Shown in pieces: positions 58,321 through 64,000 of a stretch of DNA of 64,000 bases; position 1 is the first letter of the stretch; every line of letters begins with the position of its first letter. Origin of the DNA: Streptomyces sp. NBC_01551 (GTDB lineage Bacteria; Actinomycetota; Actinomycetes; Streptomycetales; Streptomycetaceae); NCBI RefSeq assembly GCF_026339935.1, contig NZ_JAPEPX010000001.1, forward strand, positions 6,289,501 through 6,353,500, read 5' to 3'. The notes beneath the pieces were generated by a model. The model ran no database searches and had not been told where the DNA came from. It was given only the letters and a program-made list of their open reading frames with translations. Position numbers and translations under genes: made by a program.

Positions 58321-59279
58321 GTCCGGTTCCCCCCGGGCTGCTGTGCAGTGACGTTCAGGCACACCTCGGTGCCGCCGTCCGCCCCGGCCGCGACGAGGAG
58401 TTCGGCGCTGATCAGCAGGGCGCGCTCGCGCATGCCCTGGATCCCCGCTCCCTCCGGCGCCGCCCCGATGCCGCCGCCGTCGTCGCGGACCAGCAGCCGC
58501 ACGCCGGCGCCTCCCGCCGACGCCAGCAGGTGCACCTCGACGCGGCCGGCGCCGGAGTGGCGGGCCGCGTTGGTCAGGCTCTCCTGGGCGACGCGGTAGA
58601 GGACCAGCTCGGTGGCCGGGTCGAGCGTCGGCAGGCCCGGGGTGATGCGGGCGGTCACCCCGAGGCGGGTGCTGGTGAACTCGGCGGCCAGGGCGCGGAT
58701 CGCGCTGTGCAGGCCGAGCTCCTCCAAGACGCCGGGGCGCAGCCGGCGCGCGATGCGGCGGATCTCGTCCAGGCTCGCCCGGGTGGTCTCCTGCGCCTGG
58801 TGCAGGTCGGCCCGTACGGGTTCGGGGACGCGGTCGGCGGCGTGTTTGAGCTGTAGCAGGACGGCGGTGAGGGTCTGGCCGACCTCGTCGTGCAGTTCCT
58901 GGGCGATGCGCCGGCGTTCGTCTTCGAGCGCGGACAGCACCCGGCCGCTGCTGGTGGCCCGCTCGGCTTCGAGCCGGTCGAGCATGGTGTTGAACGTCGC
59001 GGTGAGCGCGGCGATCTCGCCCTGGCCGGTGACGGCGGGCCTGGCGTCGGGCCTCAGCAGGTCGGCGGTGGCCATGGCCCGGTTCAGGCGCGCGAGCGGG
59101 GCGAGCCCGATCCGCAGCAGGACCGCGTTGGCAACGAGCACGGCGGCCAGCCCGCCGAGCAGGACGAGCGCCTCGCCGAGCAGGATGGGCGTGGAGACGG
59201 TGACCGGGCCGATCAGCAGTGCCACCGCGACGACGAGCACGACGGCGTTCAGCAGGAAGATCCGCCCGTACAGCGACAT
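58317..59279 (-). CDS. NarL-partner histidine kinase (HisKA_3)
   Basis: A 320-residue sensor kinase: two membrane segments near the N-terminus (LLNAVVLVVAVALLIGP and ILLGEALVLLGGLAAVLVAN), almost no outer loop, a HAMP domain, then ERRRIAQELHDEVGQTLTAV with the His, and an ATPase domain with VAQESLTNAARHSGA and LLVRDDGGGIG. The start ATG 59279 gives a normal family N-terminus; a frame to 59528 extends upstream but reads as Arg/Gly-rich sequence. The signal may be sensed in or at the membrane. Confidence 0.87.
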   Translation of the reverse strand: MSLYGRIFLLNAVVLVVAVALLIGPVTVSTPILLGEALVLLGGLAAVLVANAVLLRIGLAPLARLNRAMATADLLRPDARPAVTGQGEIAALTATFNTMLDRLEAERATSSGRVLSALEDERRRIAQELHDEVGQTLTAVLLQLKHAADRVPEPVRADLHQAQETTRASLDEIRRIARRLRPGVLEELGLHSAIRALAAEFTSTRLGVTARITPGLPTLDPATELVLYRVAQESLTNAARHSGAGRVEVHLLASAGGAGVRLLVRDDGGGIGAAPEGAGIQGMRERALLISAELLVAAGADGGTEVCLNVTAQQPGGNRT

Positions 59280-59497
59280 GGCCCCGAGCCTTTCCAGCCG
59301 GTCCCCCTCAATCCCTGGCCGCCGACTCGCGGCCCCGGCTCCCATACGGCCTGAACTGCGGCGGAACCTACTTCCCCGCCCCATCCTCACCGGCCCGGAC
59401 CCCTCCTGTCCATCCGTGCCGACACCCATATTCCGGCCACGCCGAACGTGGCACCATGACCCCCGCCGCACCGGACGAACAACGAGGGGGATGGGCT

Positions 59498-59983
59498 GTG
59501 CCCGCACCACGGATGCGTACGACGCCACTGCCCGGCATCGGCGTCCAGTACGACCTCACCACCCGCGAAAGACGGCACCTGTCGGTGATAGCCCACCGCG
59601 ACGGGACGCGCACGGTGAACCTGTACCGCGCCGACGACCCCGACGCCTGCGCCCAGTCGCTCCACCTCACCGGCGCGGAGGCGACCTCGCTGATCGACGC
59701 GCTGATGCCGGCCCACCACAGCCCGAACCTCCTGCACACCACCGACCTCGGCCTCGTCGCCGAGCGGATCGAGCTGTCGGCGCACTCCTACTGGAACGGC
59801 CGGGTGCTGGGGGAGACCCGGATGCGCACCGAGACCGGCGTCTCCGTGGTCGCCGTACTGCGCCGGGCGGAGGCCCGCCCCTCCCCGGCGCCGGACTTCC
59901 GGCTGGCCGGCGGGGACACCCTCATCGTCATCGGCACCCGCGAGGGCGTGGACGCCGCCGCCGCGATACTCGGGCGGGAGTGA
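59498..59983 (+). CDS. khtT: KhtT-like K+/H+ antiporter regulatory subunit
   Basis: A 161-residue cytoplasmic protein. The N-terminal part (PLPGIGVQYDLTTRERRHLSVIAHRDG) matches KhtT-type subunits, and the C-terminal RCK_C/TrkA-C domain (about 75-160) has SYWNGRVLGETRMRTETGVSVVAV and GDTLIVIGTREGVDAA, which binds a nucleotide-type ligand in relatives. The start GTG 59498 has GAGGGGGA 7 bases upstream. It lies 4 bases before the antiporter gene and should gate it. Confidence 0.88.
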   Translation: MPAPRMRTTPLPGIGVQYDLTTRERRHLSVIAHRDGTRTVNLYRADDPDACAQSLHLTGAEATSLIDALMPAHHSPNLLHTTDLGLVAERIELSAHSYWNGRVLGETRMRTETGVSVVAVLRRAEARPSPAPDFRLAGGDTLIVIGTREGVDAAAAILGRE

Positions 59984-59987
59984 GCGG

Positions 59988-61205
59988 ATGCACTCTGCCG
60001 TCTTCCTCATCGAGTTCGGCGCGATCATCCTCGGCCTCGGCCTGCTGGGCCGGGTCGCGGGCAGACTCAAGTTCTCGCCCATACCCCTGTACCTGCTGGC
60101 CGGGCTCGCGTTCGGCACCGGTGGCCTGCTCCCGCTCGGAGCGAGCGAGGAGTTCGTCGCCATCGGCGCCGAGATCGGCGTCATCCTGCTGCTGTTGATG
60201 CTCGGCTTGGAGTACACGGCGACCGATCTGGTCTCCAACCTCAAGACCCAGTACCCGGCCGGACTCGTCGACTTCACCCTCAACGCGCTGCCCGGCGCCG
60301 GCGCCGCGCTGCTGATGGGGTGGGGACCGGTGGCCGCCGTGGTGCTCGCCGGGGTCACCTGGATCTCCTCCTCCGGCGTCATCGCCAAGGTCATGGGCGA
60401 CCTCGGACGCCTCGGCAACCGGGAGACCCCGGTGATCCTCAGCATCCTCGTGCTCGAAGACCTGGCCATGGCCGTCTACCTGCCGATCATCACGGCGCTG
60501 CTCGCCGGCGTCAGCCTCGCCGCCGGCAGTCTCACCCTCGCCATCGCGCTCGGCGTCGCCGGGGCCGTGCTGTTCGTCGCCGTCCGCTACGGGCGCCTGA
60601 TCTCCCGCTTCGTCTCCAGCGACGACCCGGAGAAGCTCCTCCTCGTCGTCCTCGGGCTGACCCTGCTGGTCGCGGGCATCGCGCAGCAGCTCCAGGTCTC
60701 GGCCGCCGTCGGCGCGTTCCTCGTCGGCATCGCCCTCTCCGGGGAGGTCGCCGAGGGCACGCACACCCTGCTCAGCCCGCTGCGGGACCTGTTCGCGGCC
60801 GTGTTCTTCGTCTTCTTCGGCCTGCACACCGACCCGGCCAGCGTTCCCCCGGTCCTGCTGCCCGCCCTGGCGCTGGCCGTGGTCACGGCGGCCACGAAGA
60901 TCGCCACCGGGTACTGGGCCGCGCGGCGCGCCGGGATCGGCGTCAAGGGCCGCTGGCGGGCGGGCGGCACGCTGGTCGCGCGCGGCGAGTTCTCCATCGT
61001 GATCGCGGGCCTGGCCGTTACCGCCGGCATCGAACCGGCCTTGGGGCCGCTGGCCACCGCGTACGTACTGATCCTCGTGGTCCTCGGCCCGCTGACCGCC
61101 CGCTTCACGCAGCCCCTGGCGGCCTGGTTCGCCTCCCGGCACGCGGCCCGGCGCACGGCGGACCGGTCCGTGGCGTCCCCGCCGGAGCACGAACCGGTCC
61201 CGTGA
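59988..61205 (+). CDS. khtU: CPA2-family K+/H+ antiporter (KhtU-like)
   Basis: A 405-residue transporter with about 12 membrane segments. Family landmarks are LAGLAFGTGGLLPL, GAEIGVILLLLMLGLEY, TWISSSGVIAKVMGDLGRLGNRETP and GAFLVGIALSGEVAEGTHTLLSPLRDLFAAVFFVFFGLHTDP. It exports K+ (or NH4+) in exchange for protons, helping recovery from alkaline or osmotic stress. GGGAG lies within the end of khtT. It converges on the SHOCT gene. Confidence 0.9.
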   Translation: MHSAVFLIEFGAIILGLGLLGRVAGRLKFSPIPLYLLAGLAFGTGGLLPLGASEEFVAIGAEIGVILLLLMLGLEYTATDLVSNLKTQYPAGLVDFTLNALPGAGAALLMGWGPVAAVVLAGVTWISSSGVIAKVMGDLGRLGNRETPVILSILVLEDLAMAVYLPIITALLAGVSLAAGSLTLAIALGVAGAVLFVAVRYGRLISRFVSSDDPEKLLLVVLGLTLLVAGIAQQLQVSAAVGAFLVGIALSGEVAEGTHTLLSPLRDLFAAVFFVFFGLHTDPASVPPVLLPALALAVVTAATKIATGYWAARRAGIGVKGRWRAGGTLVARGEFSIVIAGLAVTAGIEPALGPLATAYVLILVVLGPLTARFTQPLAAWFASRHAARRTADRSVASPPEHEPVP

Positions 61206-61212
61206 CGTACGT

Positions 61213-61500
61213 CTAACCGAGGAGGCGTCGCTTCTGCTCGGCGAACTCCTCCTCCGTCAGGACGCCCTGCTCCTTGAGGGTGCTGAGCTGCTTCAGCTGC
61301 TCGATCTTGGTGGTCATGTCATCGGCCAGCGGTGCTGCGGCGGGCGGCGGCGCGGCGGGCGGCGGGGGAGCGGCCGCCTGCTGCTGGGCTTCCTGTTGCG
61401 CCCATCGGCCGCCCTGGCGGCGTGACACGCGGTTGGACACCGCGGTGGCGGTGCCCGCGACCACGGCGGTGCGGGCGACCCCGCGAAGAAGTCCGGGCAT
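61213..61500 (-). CDS. SHOCT-domain protein
   Basis: A 95-residue protein: a short hydrophobic N-terminus (MPGLLRGVARTAVVAGTATAVS), a Gln/Pro/Ala linker and the SHOCT helix pair at the end (KIEQLKQLSTLKEQGVLTEEEFAEQKRRLLG). SHOCT domains are oligomerisation modules in actinobacterial membrane proteins. ATG 61500 has GGAG 8 bases upstream; an ATG 9 bases earlier is less likely. It is 47 bases after the DUF6325 gene. Confidence 0.88.
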   Translation of the reverse strand: MPGLLRGVARTAVVAGTATAVSNRVSRRQGGRWAQQEAQQQAAAPPPPAAPPPAAAPLADDMTTKIEQLKQLSTLKEQGVLTEEEFAEQKRRLLG

Positions 61501-61547
61501 GATGCTCATCTCCAGGCTGTGGGTGTGGGCCCCACTCGTCGTGGGCC

Positions 61548-62021
61548 TCACTCGTCGGCGGGCAGGTCCTCCAGGGCGTCCAGCGATGCCAGGAGGGCCT
61601 GGACGGGAATGCGTCCGGCCGCCACGAGCTGCGCTCCGCCGCGTCGCAGGGCCCGGGCGAAGGGCGCCGCCCAGGTGTTCTCGTACACGATGATCCCGGC
61701 CGAGCTCCCGGGCTCCAGGGCGCCGGCGGCGTCCTGGATGTCACCGTGGTCGAGCAGCCCGGACGAGGCTCCCTCGAAGACGGTCAGGTCGACCTCGCCG
61801 CCGAGGTCCTGGAGCTCCACCGCGGTCACCGTGCCGTCCTCCTCCTTGCGGATGAAGGCGAAGTCGAAGATGCGGATGATGCCCCGGTCCACGAGATCGA
61901 CGAGAAGGGGAAATCCCTCGCCCGTCATCCGGTTGCCCGGGAACTCGACCACGATGTAGTCGACCGGGCCCAGTTCCTCGACGTTGCCGAAATCGGCCCG
62001 TGCCTCGGTTTCGCTGCTCAT
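61548..62021 (-). CDS. DUF6325-family protein
   Basis: A 157-residue cytoplasmic protein: GPVDYIVVEFPGNRMTGEGFPLLVDLVDRGIIRIFDFAFIRKEEDGTV, then GLLDHGDIQDAAGALEPGSSAGIIVYENTWAAPFARALRRGGAQLVAAGRIP. It matches actinobacterial DUF6325 proteins, which travel with SHOCT-domain genes as here. The function is unknown. Start ATG 62021. Confidence 0.85.
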   Translation of the reverse strand: MSSETEARADFGNVEELGPVDYIVVEFPGNRMTGEGFPLLVDLVDRGIIRIFDFAFIRKEEDGTVTAVELQDLGGEVDLTVFEGASSGLLDHGDIQDAAGALEPGSSAGIIVYENTWAAPFARALRRGGAQLVAAGRIPVQALLASLDALEDLPADE

Positions 62022-62125
62022 GGCAGCTCCTGTCGGGAGAGCGGGAATGTCCTTTTCATTCCAGCACGCTGCCCGCGCCCGCGCATGTCTGCGGACGCCC
62101 GCGCACCGGTCACCCGTGCGACGGC

Positions 62126-62815
62126 TCATCCGGTCAGCTCGTAGATGCTCTGCGCGGTCAGCCACAGGCCCAGCAGCAGGCAGACGAACACGATGGCCTC
62201 GTCCTTGTGCCCCTCCATCCACGTCCGCATCCGCAGCAGCCGTGCCTGCGCGGCCTCGGGTGCGAACACCATGTAGAGCTCGGCGGCCAGCAGGCCGGAG
62301 CTGGCGAGCAGGCAGAAGCCGAGCAGGGCGATGTACGTCGTCGCGTGCGAGGTGTCGGCCTGGATCACCGTCGTCGCGCCCGCCGCGACCATGCCCCAGG
62401 GCTGGAGCAGCACGGCCAGGCCCGCCGCCGCCCATGCCGAGCCGACGTCCACCCGGGAGGGCTTCGGGTCCCGCGCCTCGGTGGCGCCCGGGGCGCGGGA
62501 CCGCGCCAGCCGGCGGCGGTAGCGGCGCACCCCGTAGATCACCAGCGCCACCCCGATGGCCAGCTTGACCGCGAGCGCCGCCACGCTGGGCGGGGAACGG
62601 GGCGCCGGCGGCTCCCCGCCGGTCAGCGCCAGCACGATCGCGATCACCGCGACGAGACAGGCGAGCCACGCCAGGAGGAAGGCCAGCCCCTTCCACACGC
62701 CTCTGGCGGACGACACCACGAGGATGAACGCCATCATCGGCAGCGGGTAGAGGGCGATGGCCAACGCGATCAGCATGAGGTCGAGGACCATGGTGCCCCA
62801 ATCGTGTGACGACAT
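62126..62815 (-). CDS. GAP/Sap-family membrane protein
   Basis: A 229-residue membrane protein with six hydrophobic segments (LMLIALAIALYPLPMMAFILVV at the start, LLGFCLLASSGLLAAELYMV later). It resembles the mycobacterial GAP (Sap) family involved in glycolipid or sulfolipid export. The start is ATG 62815. It may form a transcription unit with DUF6325 and SHOCT (104-base gap). Confidence 0.8.
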   Translation of the reverse strand: MSSHDWGTMVLDLMLIALAIALYPLPMMAFILVVSSARGVWKGLAFLLAWLACLVAVIAIVLALTGGEPPAPRSPPSVAALAVKLAIGVALVIYGVRRYRRRLARSRAPGATEARDPKPSRVDVGSAWAAAGLAVLLQPWGMVAAGATTVIQADTSHATTYIALLGFCLLASSGLLAAELYMVFAPEAAQARLLRMRTWMEGHKDEAIVFVCLLLGLWLTAQSIYELTG

Positions 62816-62924
62816 ACGACATTACGCACCAGACCTGGCCCCGACACCTTTTGCCCGGCGCCCTCCGAGATGCCGCGCCCGGCCGCGTCCCCCAACCTGG
62901 ACGCACACGAAGGAGACCCCGCTG

Positions 62925-63818
62925 ATGCCGTCGAAGAGGAAGGCGCGCTGGCAGGCCCGCTCCCGGGAGCTGGTGGCGACGGGCAACCGACTGCGGGGGC
63001 GGGCCGAGACCCGGTTCCCCGTGATCACCCATGTCGCGGAGCGGATGGTCGTCGTGAACATCTTCGACTCCGCCACCCGGCTGGCCGCCCAGTGCTTCCT
63101 GACCGCCGTGCCGCTGTTCTTCGTCGTCGCCTCGTTCGCCCCGGAGGGCGTACAGGAGCAGCTGGTCGAGTCCGTACGCACGATGTTCGGGCTCACCGGG
63201 CAGGCGAGCGACCAGCTGAGCGACATCTTCGGCGGCTCCGACGACGACACCCGCAACGCCGTGGGCGCGGCGGGCGCCGTGATCGTGCTGCTGTCGGCGA
63301 CCGCCGTGAGCCGCGCCATGCAGCGGCTGTGCCGGCGCGCCTGGGAGATCCCGCGGGCCGGGGCGCGGATCGTGATCTGGCGCTGGTTCGCCTGGATCGC
63401 CGTCTGGATGGTCCTGCTGATCCTCCAGGGACCGGTGCGCGACGGTTTCGGACTCGGCCTGTGGCTCGGGATCCCCCTCACCCTCCTGTTCCAGACGCTG
63501 GTGTGGTGGTGGAGCCAGCACCTGCTGCTGGGCGGTGTGATCCCGTGGCCCCCGCTTCTGCCCGGCGCCCTGCTGACATCCGCCGCGATCACCGCGCTGT
63601 CGCTGGGCGCACGCGTCTACATGCCGATCGCGCTCAACCGTTCCATCGCCGCCTACGGGTCCACCGGCTCGGTGTTCGTCATCCTGTCGTGGCTGATCGT
63701 GCTGTGCGTGGCCGTCGCCATCGGGATCAGCACGGGCGCCGCCGTGGCTCAGGAGCCGTACCTGGCCCGGCGGCTGGGCAGCCCGGCCCCGGGCCGGCTG
63801 CGGGACGATCCGCTCTGA
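62925..63818 (+). CDS. YihY/BrkB-family membrane protein
   Basis: A 297-residue protein with five to six membrane segments: FDSATRLAAQCFLTAVPLFFVV early, VIVLLSATAVSRAMQRLCRRAWEIPRAG and GSTGSVFVILSWLIVLCVAVAIG late. This matches the YihY/virulence factor BrkB family, a possible lipid or metabolite transporter not linked to a reaction. The start ATG 62925 has AGGAG 9 bases upstream; an earlier in-frame ATG overlaps the divergent gene. Confidence 0.87.
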   Translation: MPSKRKARWQARSRELVATGNRLRGRAETRFPVITHVAERMVVVNIFDSATRLAAQCFLTAVPLFFVVASFAPEGVQEQLVESVRTMFGLTGQASDQLSDIFGGSDDDTRNAVGAAGAVIVLLSATAVSRAMQRLCRRAWEIPRAGARIVIWRWFAWIAVWMVLLILQGPVRDGFGLGLWLGIPLTLLFQTLVWWWSQHLLLGGVIPWPPLLPGALLTSAAITALSLGARVYMPIALNRSIAAYGSTGSVFVILSWLIVLCVAVAIGISTGAAVAQEPYLARRLGSPAPGRLRDDPL

Positions 63819-63917
63819 CCGCCGCCCCGCGCGCCGCCGCGGCACACGTGGGGCAGGGGTGTGGCGTGAGTGCCATGCTGGGAGGCGGGGGCCCCGGTGG
63901 CCGGAAGGTTCACGACG

Positions 63918-64000
63918 ATGACGAAGCGCGAGAAGACCGCGTCCGCGAAGGGCCGCGAGCAGACCGCGACCGCGAAGGGTGGCGGCGGGCCACGGCTCTC
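63918..64000 (+). CDS. start of an unknown gene, cut by the window edge
   Basis: An open frame from ATG 63918 runs off the right edge: MTKREKTASAKGREQTATAKGG, a Lys/Thr/Ala-rich, repetitive N-terminus (TASAKGREQTATAKG). GAAGG lies before the ATG. Too little is visible to name it. Confidence 0.5.
   Translation, partial: MTKREKTASAKGREQTATAKGGGGPRL

Overview
The window is high-GC actinobacterial DNA, almost certainly a Streptomyces chromosome. The signs are strong third-position G/C bias, many GTG starts, 4-base ATGA/GTGA gene overlaps, very rare TTA codons, and a complete ram (SapB morphogen) cluster whose precursor core is nearly the classical SapB sequence. The gene content (transporters, two-component systems, secreted proteins, a P450, a resistance gene) looks like accessory or arm-proximal chromosome. 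I see no tRNA, rRNA, insertion sequence or CRISPR array.

Layout. 1-1.7 kb: tail of an alpha-oxoamine synthase-like PLP enzyme overlapping an ATP-grasp-like ligase, probably the end of a small biosynthetic operon. 1.7-4.4 kb: rifamycin phosphotransferase rph with a rifamycin-associated element (RAE) upstream. 4.4-8.4 kb: a STAS protein, an unusual amino-acid permease/PP2C phosphatase/HATPase fusion, and a two-domain VOC protein. 8.5-10.6 kb: divergent MerR regulator and serine beta-lactamase-like protein sharing a MerR-type operator. 10.9-18.6 kb: ramR and ramCSAB, encoding the lanthipeptide morphogen SapB, its synthetase and ABC exporter; RamA carries a repetitive acidic tail. 18.7-24.1 kb: TerD-family protein, CPBP protease, integral-membrane alpha/beta hydrolase, lipid kinase. 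24.1-31.1 kb: MFS, PPK2, P-type ATPase and SulP transporter, all on the minus strand with short gaps. 31.2-36.5 kb: P450, DrrAB-like ABC exporter, DUF4097 protein and a ribbon-helix-helix-like regulator with a repeated octamer upstream, divergent from cysteine-free L33/L31 ribosomal proteins. 36.5-41.4 kb: operon of response regulator/flavin reductase fusion, cNMP-domain histidine kinase and UBP-type zinc finger, then a membrane-anchored HTH protein. 41.6-47.3 kb: lipoprotein, MFS/LysR pair, glycolipid-binding protein, Tat-exported intradiol dioxygenase, VOC protein, secreted protein. 47.6-53.7 kb: extracytoplasmic thiol-redox operon resembling a DsbD split into separate proteins, an OmpR-type two-component system and a CAP-domain protein. 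53.8-64 kb: TTA-containing membrane protein, methyltransferase with a possible leader peptide, PadR and partner, NarL-type two-component system, KhtTU-like K+/H+ antiporter, SHOCT/DUF6325/GAP group, YihY-family protein, and the start of a further gene.

Themes. Signalling and cell-envelope functions dominate. Several promoters (beta-lactamase-like gene, L33, padR, a 19-codon leader ORF) place a -10 box about 7 bases before the ATG, suggesting leaderless mRNAs. TTA codons occur in ramR, the P450 and one membrane protein, pointing to bldA-dependent developmental control. A 16-bp motif differing at one base lies upstream of both the thioredoxin-like gene and the CAP-domain gene, at nearly the same distance from a -10-like box; the intervening OmpR-type system is a natural candidate regulator. 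All assignments come from reading the sequence; no database search was run.
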